A stretch of DNA of 64,000 nt from Henricia sp. BOLD:AAB3569 (Eukaryota > Echinodermata > Asteroidea > Spinulosida > Echinasteridae), in NCBI GenBank assembly GCA_037783545.1, contig JBBELK010000832.1:310001-374000 (forward strand). Direction: 5' to 3'. Positions 1 to 11,407 of this stretch are shown here, in pieces. A program made the translations under genes and the position numbers. Numbering within the stretch: the first letter of the stretch is position 1; every line of letters begins with the position of its first letter. The notes beneath the pieces were generated by a model. The model did no database searches. It saw nothing but the letters and a program-made list of their open reading frames with translations, and was not told the DNA's origin.

Positions 1-359
1 CTCGGTCAAAATTGCCTGGAGATCACAAATTTCGGCACCGCCTCTGCCCTAGGGCCCTGGTCCGCCGCGAATGCAAAACGGGAAAGTTGCCCGTCTCTCC
101 GATTGAGAGGAAACATTCCGTGCGAAAAACACAAACATCGCGCATCGGGGCCATTTTGCGCTTCCAAATTGCGATCCACAACTCCCTACCTCGATCCGCA
201 CTACTTAAAAGACGCCCAAGGTTCGTTGGAAAACAAACGTCTCAGTTTCGGGCGCTACAAAATTAACGCAAGGGTACAAACTCTGCACTGACAAAAGAAG
301 CCCACGCAAGGCATGCAACCGCCGATCTGGCGACCGGACGGCGCAGAGTACAAATAGAA

Positions 360-502
360 GGGGGGTAGGGGGGGGGGGGGGGGGGGGGGGGAAACAGACC
401 GTGAATGGCAAAAATTTAACGATACAAAAAAAATAAATAAATAAATACCAGCTATCTTCGGGTAAAAGTAAAATGGTCCCAAGTTTGTTTGTTTGTTTGT
501 TT
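360..502. repeat. Simple-sequence cluster: poly-G, (AAAT)n, (TTTG)n
   Basis: A 24-base G run at 368-391 follows a shorter G run at 360-365. An AAAT microsatellite lies at about 429-447 and a TTTG microsatellite at 484-502. ORFs crossing the G run are low-complexity proline or glycine strings and not genes. Confidence 0.9.
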
Positions 503-3500
503 ATTGGCTGGGTTGTTTATTTGCACGGTATGCATTTACATTGAACAAAGTGTACATGTACATGTAGTATTATACAGCATGCAGTTTTACATGCATACAA
601 ACATACAACAAAAGAAAAGCGGAAAGCCATATGCTCTGTTATCAACAGACATACCTCTATTTTTTTATTTGTTTTGTCTTGTTTTTCCACTCCCCCCACA
701 AATTTGCAAAATTGCACGTCCGGCGTTGCAAAACAAAAAAGGGGGTGGTGAGGGTGGAGGTGGGAGTTGGGGGCGTCGACAGAACGTTCATTGTTCGGCC
801 AATCGTGGCAAAGAGACTGAAGGCAGTTGACTTTCCAAGCCGTTAGTTGAAGCAAAAAAGATGATTCATGGACAATGCGGCAACTACCAAGTAGTCAAGC
901 ACGACACAAAGGGAAGAACAAGTAGGCCTACATCAGTACATGCGAATCTTTATTGCTAGAACGTCTGCAAACAATATTTAATGAAATCATAAAAGACAAT
1001 AAACTTAACGTATACTACTACTAGGCTAAAAGGCAACCACATGTAGGATACCATGAAAAAATCAGTTTCCAAAAACGCGCTGGAGTCCAAGCCTGAATTT
1101 CCACCGGTATAAAAATTGGTAAACAACACCGATACACAAAAACATTAAAATGAAAAGCGCCACCAATCGTTTTTCAGAAAAATTAAAATCTCTTGATTTT
1201 AGGCGAAAAGAAATTTACTAGGTTGTACAACATAACTCATCATTTAATAAATATCCCAAGCATAAAAGCACCATTGGGTTCGAATCCCCCCCCCCCAAAA
1301 AAAACGAAACCCCGGCAAGGGCCCAAAAAGACAGTTCACAAACATCGCGTTCTCGAAGGGAAATGGCCCATGGCCCGAAACAAACACTCTCCTCGCTAGA
1401 AGCTGCCAAAACCTCATGACGATGTTACAACTTGAATGCTGCATGTGCAGCAGCAAAGTACGCAGAAATGGCAAACATTTCCAACGCAGTACTTAAAAAG
1501 CCCTCGATCGTTTTCTGACAAACAAATGTACAAAATTCACGCGCGGAGCGCGCGACGCGATGTCACTGTCTGGTGACCTAGAAACGTTAACGCCACGCCC
1601 CGAAAATCTGAAGGACCAAATGTGATCCACGCGGTCGTTTAGTGATGATCCAAACGATGAGCAATGACGATACTGTGCAGATTCAACGTGGGCGGGGCTT
1701 AAACTAGTAGTACTCGAAACAAATCCGGGCGCGAACAAGAACAACCGTGTCAATTTATGCACAAACTTGTCTGAAATGAGGCCACGGTCATGAAGGATTT
1801 GTTTTAAAAATCACAACCCGCACCAAAATTGTTTGTTGTTGAATGTGACTGTTAATTGGACAAAAATGTGTGTTCGTTGCAACTGCAATTCAGCCTCGAC
1901 TGCGATTAAGAAAACGCACAAAAAATGAAACTCTAGGCCTATTCAACAATACTAGCCCGACTCGAAAAATTGCAAACATTGCATTATTAATATAGGCCCT
2001 ATAGATGATCACGGTAGAAAAACATAGGCCTACATACCTAGGCCTAGTACTAGTAGGCCTAGGCCTAAATGAAAAAGTACAACAAGTGTGGGCGGTTTCG
2101 GACTGTTCAAGAGTGGGCTGTTGGGCCGGGGTACCGGGTATCGCAAAAAGAAATGTGAAAATGAAATGGACAGGGAAAAACCAACCATGACATTTTTGTC
2201 AAACATGGGCGGGGGAATCCCTTCTGGCCGAATAAAACAAAAGCAACGAAAAACATCATCAGGACTGCCCCTCCCGCCGAGGACGAAAAACCCCATTGGA
2301 TTGCGACTAGGCCTAACAATAACGGTAAATTAAACAAGCAAGTTGGCTCGAAGTTGGCGGCCAAGAATACCAAACGTTTTCCATCGGTGACAAGAATCAC
2401 CGAACGGGGAAAAGAACTAAAATACTTACCAAACTCGCACGCATTCAAGTTCCTGTTAATAGTACACCGTGGAAAATCATGGAACACATTTAGGCCTAGG
2501 CTACAAGAAAATGTCTTGAAAATTTCTCATCTTAAGCGCTAAATTAACTCAAGACAAAAATCCGTCGCGGAAATTGTTGTTGTTGTTGTTTTTTTTTTTT
2601 TAAATCAAAAAATTATAAACGGCCAATTAATTAAGACCCAAGCATGCTAAGGCCGAGCTGAATGCTCAAAAGATAAAAACAAACGTTGAGAAATGGCCCA
2701 GCAAAGTTAGTGGCCACCTGGCCACTCTCCGGAAGCGTCGAAAAATGCCTTAGTTTTAGGGGCCTCCTAGCCTGCTTAATAAAATAGGCCCACGCCGAAG
2801 CAGTACATTGTCTATGTCCACGCGAGTAGGCTGGAATGTTTTCCTTTCAAAATTAAACGCAGGTCATTCCGCAATCGATCCTTCATCCCCGCTCCCTCCA
2901 ACTCTAAGTTTCAATTAGGGGCTAGAAGAAATCCGCTTTCTATGTTTCCGCAATCTGTCATCATAGGCCTATCGGTATCAATCTGTGGTGAATTACGGAG
3001 AACCAAATCATTCAAAATCAAAATGTTACGGGTGGCCGGCTGTGGAGACCGCCAGCTATTCGTCCCGTGATAGCTTGTTCAACGTGCTCAATGCCGTCAC
3101 ACCATCGCCGAGGAGAATGATGAGGTCTATTGCAAGCCGCTGATTCAGGAGAATGATGTCGCGGACTCCCCTGTTGACATTTGTGACTGGCCTAGGGCCT
3201 AGGCTTAGGCCTATGTTGTTTCCCAGCCCTCGGTCCGAAACAACCGCGTCAGTGAATGTTAATGTTACGCAAGAAGTTGAGGTCCAGCTCGAGAGACAGG
3301 CACACAGCGGTGACCACGACCATGATGGTTATAGACATGCCAATGACGAACCTGGTGCTAGTAAAATGCAAGCAGTGCAAACATTCGAAGTTGATGTCGC
3401 ATGTCAACCAGAAAACACCGCGGAGTGCTGAACAAATCCTGGGAACGACCGTGGCACTGCTTGGCCCGCAACTTGGTGCATCCACAAATTCGCTGGATAT

Positions 3501-4440
3501 ATGGGCGAGATGAGCTGTTCATGGCTGGGCAAACTTGCAAAACAAACTCATGTCTATATCCAAAATTGACTGCATTGAAATTCACCACGACGCATATGAA
3601 AATTTAACACAGAAAATTTATCACAAAAGTTAAGTCCTTGCGAAATTAATCGCAAAATTGAACACAAAATTGTTGTTCATGTTGTTAAACAAACGGCTGT
3701 GACAAAGTGAAAGCAAAAGCTAAAGCCAAAGGTCGCTCGCTCCAGCTAGCCAGCAAAACAACAACGCGCAGCGGCCACCTCTGATTGGACAGAAGTTATC
3801 AGCTCACTGCCCGGCCGTAACCAAAACAAACCAGAGGGGGCGTGGATGCAGCGTTCGTTCCTAAGCCAAAGCCAATCACAAACTCGGACGGTGACCTAAA
3901 AAGGCAAAGCATGACCGACAAAAAGATCCATGTCAACATCAACAGCCCACGCGCGCGCGCGACCCAGATCTCGCCGAGCATAACCCCTTTTATCAACAAG
4001 TGATAAAAGGCTTTAATGTCATTAATGACATTACAAGGGTAATCCCAACCAACTACATTGTGCTTACAATGTACTTATCACCTCTTTCAACAGTCATTAG
4101 CAGGGCCTCAGTCAATTACATCATGGTCCATAAACATGTACATGTGTGTACTGTACAGTTACATGTAAATCTGCTCTATCCTTATGTACATGTAGTTCAC
4201 AATGGCCATGAAGGCAAAGCTGGCTAATTTACCATGCCAATAAAATGAATTCTGCTGAAGAAATGATGTGGTATTCAAAACAGCATACTGTACATGTAGA
4301 TTGTACCAGTTAAAAGCAATATTATTATGTCATCTAGACAACTGAAAAACAAAACTGAAATTTGATTTTGGTTGAGAGCACAGGTGTGCAATTTACGCAG
4401 TACATGTATGTACCGGTATACTATGGATTTGTACAAATCC
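503..4440. other. Gene-poor stretch; no convincing exon
   Basis: No ORF here has recognisable domains. The stretch is rich in TAGGCCTA palindromes, short poly-A and poly-T runs and a (GC)n tract near 3950. The overlapping ORFs at 3153-3607 contain a CxxC (VKCKQCKH) but no family I recognise. ATG/ACATGTA-rich DNA begins near 4130. A promoter or unrecognised exons cannot be excluded. Confidence 0.6.
2025..2067. repeat. Cluster of TAGGCCTA palindromic octamers
   Basis: Several overlapping TAGGCCTA/CCTAGGCC words fall within 43 bases. More copies lie near 2490, 3190, 37150 and 62140. This word is over-represented across the window. Confidence 0.8.
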
Positions 4441-4444
4441 AAGG

Positions 4445-4799
4445 GCGTGTTTGCTTCAGATGGATCCGAAACCAAATCTGCGCAGATATGCACTCGTTCA
4501 CATTGCACAGATCCTGATCATCTCTGATATCAGGGATCCTTCTTGGGAGGTGGTTCAGTACAAAATCCAAATTGGTGACATAAACACTGCAAACATTTCC
4601 GAGCATAAGTAAATCCTACATGTACACGTGACAATTCTCAGTGACAAAACGCGGTCCATGACATGTACAATGTAGATCAGAAATAAATAGGATTCACAAG
4701 ACTTGAGGTCTTCCATTAAGTGCAGTTACTGGTACGTTTGTTTCCACATAGTACTACATCTCGCGATCTGGATACAGATTTGTGACCAAATAAGCGTGC
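4445..4799. mobile_element. GATC-word TIR element, divergent copy
   Basis: The left end GCGTGTTTGCTTC and the interior (GGATCC, TCTGCGCAGAT, GATCCTGATCATC) match the better copy at 39395-39789, as does the right part (GTTTGTTTCCACA...ATCTCG.GATCTGGAT). The right TIR is badly eroded. Confidence 0.6.
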
Positions 4800-5022
4800 C
4801 ACAATTGCAGACAGCGGGAGAAATAAACCATGTGCAGGGATTTTTATCATCATCATGGTGAATTGTCATGGGGAAGAAAGTCCAATGCAGGCATGGCTGA
4901 GTGTAATTATTCAAGACAGATAACGATCTAGGAATTTGTACGTTTTGAAGACAGGGCAAAATAATACACAAAACCAGTACAAGCACAGCCCATGCACAGG
5001 ATAAAAACTTGGAAGTGAATCA

Positions 5023-5097
5023 AGACATGTGTACATTGTAATTTTAAAGACATGTGTACATTGTAATTTTAAAGACATGTGTACATTGTAATTTTAA
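5023..5097. repeat. 25-bp tandem repeat, 3 copies
   Basis: Three head-to-tail units of AGACATGTGTACATTGTAAT plus TTTAA, essentially identical. Confidence 0.9.
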
Positions 5098-5339
5098 ATG
5101 TTTTCAATGAGCACCTTGCATGGTGGATATGTGCGCTACATTGTGTACAATGCGACTCCAGCATTAGTCATTATACCCTGTATAGTATTTGCAGATTTGT
5201 TTGCCATTTTTATTGCATGCAAATATTAGTGTGTATGTGTCAACAAAATGCCAGGCATGTTTATCTGGGAATCACCTACAGTATAAACATGCCATAAACA
5301 TGACAGAGCATGGCTAATTTAGGAATGAAGATCTCGTTT

Positions 5340-6223
5340 TTAAAGGGCCGTGACATGCTAAATAACTTTATGCCTAATCTTTGCTTTGATTATTTGTTTA
5401 GTAAGATACTACTACTGTTCATTTTGATGTACCGGTAAAATGAATAAAAAATAGCATTTTTTTACTTTGAAGATTTTATTGCAGAAAATCACAGAAAGAG
5501 GGCGCTGTTTGGGGCACATCACTTCAGGAAGATACAAGAAGAAAGTATAGACCAATCCGACGAAAGAAAACTGCAGTGTATCTCCAACGCGTTTACATGA
5601 CGTCACAATAGACATACACACTCAGTAACAATGGAATAACCACAAGAGGGCGGGCTCACTAAATGTTATTTGGATTACACTATAGAAAACACATACGACT
5701 TCAAACTGGAATTGTGACAAACTGCTGCAGTTTTCTACCCCATTTTTGTTATGGCTTATAACAGGCAACATGTAAAACAAACCCAAACAGCCATGGATTA
5801 CAAAATTTTCAGCAAGTTGGAGAAAACAGTACAATTTTTTGTACACAACTGAATGTGATTAGCCTGTGTTAATATATAGATGCATATTTACATTAACATA
5901 AAACCGAGCCCTTTATTTTAGCCTCAAAAACAATTACCAAATATGATTGTTATGACTGAAACTGAGTTTAAGACACATCTTTTTGTTCAGTATTACCAGA
6001 CTTGATGCTCTTGATGATGCTCTTTGGTTTTAACATTTAATCTTTTTTATCTATGTACACATATATGTATGTTATCGCTTTGGTTTTTGTTTTTATACTG
6101 TAAAGCGCCTAGAGGCCCTGGCATTTGGCGCTTTATAAGACTGCTATTATTATTATTATTATATAGAGTAGTTCCATAGCATACATATTCCATTGATAAA
6201 ATTATCATATCATGGCCCTTTAA
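5340..6223. mobile_element. TTAA element, family GGGC (with LINE insertion)
   Basis: TTAA on both sides; ends AGGGCCGTGACATGCTAAA and the complement of AGGGCCATGATATGAT. The interior matches 44874-45439 in inverse orientation and 13113-13325. Shared landmarks include AGAGGGCGCTGTTTGG and GCCATGGATTACAAAA. The terminal duplication TTAA points to a Kolobok or piggyBac-type mover; no transposase is present. A LINE fragment (5968-6166) splits it. Confidence 0.8.
5968..6166 (+). mobile_element. 5'-truncated LINE (3' end of RT ORF and tail)
   Basis: The reading frame TEFKTHLFVQYYQT-stop spans the left junction (5959-6003). The FKTHLF-type peptide is the usual C-terminus of CR1/L2-like reverse transcriptases, though its first residues lie in host DNA and may be chance. 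The 3' UTR ends GGCGCTTTATAAGACTGC then (ATT)n. GAGT occurs at both junctions, a possible target-site duplication. Inserted into the TTAA element; the host sequence resumes as in the uninterrupted copy at 13113-13325. Confidence 0.65.
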
Positions 6224-6599
6224 AGACAAAGATATAAACGACCTCAGATACAAGAACATGTACATGATGCCTAAAGTGGGTCCACGGTGTGAAGAATATC
6301 ATTCATATTCATTAGTTTGTACATGTAGAGCTTGGGCTGGCTATGCAAGCAATTAAATTTCAATTTTGTGGCAAACTGCAGCACCTTACAGTAATCACAC
6401 GCGGTACTGCATTTGTAATGGTTAGGTCAATGGGACAGGCTTGTTTCTAATTATTTTCTACTTGGGAAATTTGTACATGTAGATTCATGGACTTGGAATT
6501 AAAATAAAGTTATTGATTAAATTCAGGAATACAGAAAGAAAATTCTATTTCAGTTGGCCCTTTAATTAAGCAATGTCCCCATTTGATTTGTTTTCATTG

Positions 6600-7570
6600 G
6601 GGGCGGTCTATAAAGTATGTATGCACGGAGGAGGGAGGAGGGGGGTGGCAGACCTTCATTTTTAAGGAGCGCGATCGCGCAGGCGCTCCTACCGCGCTCC
6701 TCGTAATTTTCGGGGAGCGTAAAAAATAGCGCTCCTCAAAAAATAACGGGCCCATCAATGACCAAGTGTCCGAACGCCCACAGTCCGATCGAAAGGCCGG
6801 CACTAAACTTACTTGAGCATTTCTCCTGATCGCTACCGAAAGCCCGATCTGACTGATCGATCCTAGACCAATCGATATCGATAATGCGCGTGTACATAAT
6901 GTTGGTTCATCCAGCCAAGCCACGCCAGCGATAGACTGCGTATTTTTATTGGTCGGTTGAATTTTCAGCAAAGACAAGGAGCCAATCTTGCCTTGTGTTA
7001 CATGTCCCTGGACGCTCGCTGCAGAAAGCGATGTTGCAAGCGAGAGTGTCTCTGGTGAAAAGGTTCCACACACTGCATGCGTGCGATCATGCTGCGGCGA
7101 CCCTTGACGCGTTGAACAATATCTTGCACATCTTGCGTTTACATGAAAATCTTCCACGTACGTATACATGTCCCTACAACGTTTATGCAGTATGCATCGT
7201 GCCGAGGGTGTGGTTGAAACCCGGAGGTAGCTGGAGGTAACACGGAAGTAGCATTTTTTGTGATCGTGTAGTACATGCTACAACCTACCTCCGGCTTGTT
7301 ATTGTACCATATACTTGGGCGCCATTTAAAAGATCCCCTGTACCAAACCTACATGTAACACTGCAGGTACAAACATTTGATTTTTCCCCAAAAGTCCATA
7401 TACAGTGTGTTTTCAAAGATGTTAAGGAACTTTTTTTTTATTAGGAGAGCTATTAGCTCTCCTCGATTATCTGACTTTTTAAAAAATGAAGGGCTGGGGT
7501 GGGGGGTTGGGGGAGCAGGTCTAAAAAGTCGGCATTTCATGCGTACATACGGTACTTTATGGATGGCCCC
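6600..7570. mobile_element. TIR element, ends GGGGCSRTCYATAAAGTA
   Basis: The left end GGGGCGGTCTATAAAGTATG and the complement of the right end GGGGCCATCCATAAAGTACC match over about 20 bp; G-rich segments then CTTCATTTTT follow inside both ends. About 970 bp. The interior carries GGAGCGC/GCGCTCC palindromes near 6667-6740. A 191-codon minus ORF (7169-6594) lies inside but has no recognisable domain and runs into the left TIR, so I do not call it a gene. Confidence 0.7.
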
Positions 7571-9078
7571 TTCAATTTACCACAATTTAGGCTTGGGTGA
7601 CTCAAGCATTTTCGGAGTCGACTCCGATTTCAAAATCTCGATTCCATTCGAAATATTCCATATACTGAGTGTGTTTAATAGGTAGATGAGCATGTTTAAG
7701 TACGTGTACATGTACTACCGTACTTATTGTGCTAACGATGACCCAATTATTGGAACCGAGTGGCATTAAACGTCCACGATATCATGCCAGCCTGTGCCAC
7801 ACATGTTCTAAATAACGTGGATATAATCAGAGGCTGAATACTCTTGCAGAAGTTGAGTATTTTGGCTTTGGAATTGAGACACTTTCCCCACTTAAAGTGA
7901 GAGATGAGGTGCCGATCTCCAGGGTGAACTAGGAGAACAACAAGTGTGAATCGATGCGGAGTTGAAGTGGAGGGTGAAATATTGTGTGTCACCCATTGTT
8001 GTTCTAGCATGTTACGATGTTTTTGAAATGAAACCCTGATTTAAAAATAAGAAAGCTGTTTGACATACTTGTAATGAGAATGATAAGTCCAGATCAGTGT
8101 CCAATAAACTGCCTTGGCTGAAGAAGATTTCATTCGACCGGAGCGTTCGTTTGGAACTCTGCAAGAAAACAGAACGGAAAGTTAGAATTATTTAAAAAAT
8201 ACATGCACTGTGGGCTTTTTGTTTGTGTGGAGCAGAACACACTTTCAATTTAAGCCATTTCACAAGTAAATTCTTGAACATGCGCATCATAGATTCAAAT
8301 AATGTGCATAATTTAAATAAATGTTATTGCTTTTATTTTACAGTGAAAAAAATGTATGCTTTAATGCGGAGAAACCCATTTTCATTTTTTATTGTTGCTG
8401 TGACGGTGTGAATTTTATCTTTCGAAGCTTCTCACAGTTTCCATGTTTTATTGCGAGAACAACAAGTAATCGGCGCCACAAAAGGGGAAGGGAGAATATT
8501 TGTCCCTTCGGATACTTTTGTTGTCCCCATCACAATCCTCCCCCAAATTTGTTCCGAGTAGAGTCATTAGAAAAGTTACCGGTACAAGGCATTCGATCAT
8601 CTTCTTAGTGCCCGAGATTTCAACACGACAAATTGAATTTTTATTTAAAAAGCTAAATTTTTTCTTATTAATATAAGGGCTCCAAGCTCAACAAGTACTG
8701 CACTTTCAATGGTATTTTCTCCCAACCTTAGATCCCCAAAAGATTGTCCTTGTACGGCCCTACTAACACCACTTGCACACACTCAACATTAGGGTGCTCT
8801 AAATGTAACAGGGTTCTCAACTGAGAAAAGGCCTCGATACCAGTACATGGGAGGAGTTATGAAGCTTGTTACATTTTCCCCACCACACGATAGCCGGTAC
8901 ATGTACCCAACATACATGTAGTACACCCTGACACATGTACCGTAGACAAAATCTTGACTACAACCTCAATGGTAGCCAATGGGCTCATATTATGAGTGAA
9001 AGCCTGTTCATATACTTTGCTTTCAAGCGAAAGCGAACACGGATGCGAAGTTGATGTCACAGCAAAGTTTTCTTGCCA
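7571..9078. other. No gene seen
   Basis: AT-rich DNA with short ORFs only. No TIR pair, tandem array or splice-supported exon was recognised. A T-rich run and the words TACATGTA and CCGGTACA occur. Confidence 0.5.
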
Positions 9079-9365
9079 CAAATTTGCAGAAAGTTGAACT
9101 ACATGTAGTTTAAACTTCCACGAATGTTTGTCGAAATGTTTGACGTCAGATTTTATTATTAGTGATTTTATAGTGATTTTATATGATGGGTAATATGAAG
9201 GACAAGCTACAGAACTATTTTTACATAATTCTACGAGTTATTCGTTTTGAATTTCTCCATTTACATGCACTTTTAACGCCATTTTGGAGTCAAATTTGCA
9301 GAAAGTTGAACTACATGTAGTTTAAACTTCCACGAATGTTTGTCAAAATGTTTGACGTCAGATTT
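9079..9365. repeat. 75-bp direct repeat, copies 212 bp apart
   Basis: Copies at 9079-9153 and 9291-9365 differ at about one position (TGTCGAAATG against TGTCAAAATG). Each contains ACTACATGTAGT and TTTGACGTCAGAT. The spacer is unrelated. Confidence 0.9.
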
Positions 9366-9850
9366 ACGTCAAATTCACGTTCACTATCCTGTCAAGTATG
9401 AACTGGGCTTCAAATGTAAGATTTGTCTTGGGAATAGTGTTTTATAGGCTTGTTATACTTAAGAGGACATCAGCACTGTGTAACACAATTTAGTGTCTAA
9501 TGAACAGGTATTTGCTTTCATTTCTGTCAACAGCCCTCTGACGTCCCTGACAAGCTTAGTAATTTACAACCGTGCACTCTCAAAATGAGCTATACTAGGC
9601 GCCGATAAAACCCAAGCGATACTCTGACATTTAGTGCATGAAGAAGAGTCTGAAATCCAATCACAAGGGGGGATTTATTTTTATCCCCGAGACCTCCGGC
9701 AAATCAGCGATTGGAGCATGTATCTGAGAATGTCAGTGATGGATGAAAGGCTATAAACAAGCGCTGCTTGGAGATTTCATAGGCCTCTACATGTAGGTCG
9801 AGAACCGCGATCCAATGCAAACACTGTATTCTTCGCTATAGGCCTACTTG

Positions 9851-10672
9851 AGCTGCATGTCTCCCTGCTCACTCTATGCACAAAGCCACTATTGCAGATG
9901 CTAAGAAATTGTCACGTGGGACAATTCTTGCTTGAATGGAACTTGCGTAAATAACACTCGATGCTGGACATGTATAGAGTGTCCTAGAAAAAAGAAACCG
10001 AGATTAAATTGCTAATTACTCGATAATTACCGTCATTTTTTAAAATTTATTACTGTCATTCATTTTATCACTGTCCTTTGTTTTAATTACTGTGTCCTCT
10101 TTCTTATGACACCAAGAAATCCAGAATACCTTCATGGATGACTGAGCACTGATGATTCAAAAAGATCCTGCTAAAAATGTTGTACCAAATTATAAATAGG
10201 TTGATCGGCTAAAAAAGGGAAAACATAATAAAAAGACAAATAATCACTTTGAAAATCCTTTATAAATAAGAGCACAATTTTTAAAAGCACTTTTTTTTTT
10301 TATGTTAATCTTTTCTTTTCGATAAACCTATTCATAATCAGGTACAAAGCCATTTCTTACAGTCTCGCTTTGAATCATCGGTGCTCAGTCATCCATGAAG
10401 GTACTCTGGATTTCTTGGTGTCATAAGAAAGAGGACACGGTGTTGAAATGGATGGTTGTTGCCATTTTCCAAAATTCAAAAATTCCCAATTTTACTCAGT
10501 TTCCTTTTTTTCTAGCACACCCTGTATTGCTTGCTGTACATTAGCTGCATGTGTCTCTGTGCACACTCCATGCACAAAGCCACTCCTATTCTATGCTAAG
10601 AAATTGTCACATGGGACAGTTCTTGCATGAATGCAACTTGCTTAAATAACACTCGATGCCGGACATGTATAG
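9851..10672. repeat. Direct repeats (~125 bp) flanking a long-TIR element
   Basis: 9851-9977 and 10543-10672 align from AGCTGCATGT to CTGGACATGTATAG (CCGGACATGTATAG in the second copy), including AAATTGTCACRTGGGACA. They bracket the inverted-repeat element at 9973-10526 almost exactly. Confidence 0.85.
9973..10526. mobile_element. Long-TIR element (~190-bp arms)
   Basis: Ends TATAGAGTGTCCTAGAAAAA and complement of TACAGGGTGTGCTAGAAAAA. Arms extend through GTGTCCTCTTTCTTATGACACC, CAAGAAATCC and CATGGATGACTGAGCAC. The centre is AT-rich. A single-arm relative lies at 57731-57922. No coding capacity. Confidence 0.8.
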
Positions 10673-11274
10673 TAAAGCAGTAGACCTACAAAATCACATC
10701 ATCTTGTTAATTCCTTGGGGGTTATTTCGTAAGGACTTCCAACGCATGCACTGAAGCATGCTATTGCACCGTGCAACATGATTGCAGCAACAGAAGTTGT
10801 ACATAATACATGTACAGTTTGTGAATGTATAATGTGTACGGTACGTATACTAGTAGTATGCAGTCTCCACGGCAGGTTTTAGCATGGCATCCTAACCCGC
10901 TAAAATGTCATGTCGCCCTGAAGTTACGTGTATGGTGAAGGAATTTCAAATTGCCATCAAAACAGAGGGTCTCACTGTTTCCTTTGTAATAAAATTTGCA
11001 AATGAAAAGACGCATGACGTAATACAATGGCTCAGCATCTGAAACGAGGCTGCCAGTGCTAATTTGAAATTTGTCGATTGCATTATTTATCTCAGTTATG
11101 CAGTAGATGTGGAAAAATCATGCTTTGTGCATGCATGTACATGTAGCTTCGGCTCTTTCGGTATTTTCATGAATCGTGCGGTAAATTCTCATCCAATATA
11201 CATGCACTTCTACATGTACACATGCTGAAGGCAGTTGTACTGTAGTTGAGTACATGTAGTTACATGTAATATTA

Positions 11275-11407
11275 GATGGCTTTGAGGGTGATATGAGAAT
11301 ATATTGTAAGTGTCATGAAAATACCAAACGAGCTGAAGGTGAGTTTGGTATTTTCATGATAAGTGCGGTACATACATGTATATTCTCATATTACCCAAAA
11401 AGACATC
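11275..11407. repeat. Hairpin element, 133 bp
   Basis: Arms 11275-11335 and 11346-11407 are near-complementary (ATATGAGAATATA..., TCATGAAAATACCAAAC). A half-copy with GGTATTTTCATGA...GTGCGGTA...TTCTCAT lies at 11158-11195, so this is a dispersed palindromic MITE. Confidence 0.75.

Noticed and set aside
3153-3607. Overlapping ORFs with VKCKQCKH and a His/Asp-rich segment
   Set aside because: A single CxxC without a second pair, three frames equally open, no splice-supported continuation.
6594-7169. 191-codon minus-strand ORF
   Set aside because: Longest ORF in the window, but it lies inside a TIR element, runs into its left TIR, ends in a proline run made by the G-rich edge and has no recognisable domain.
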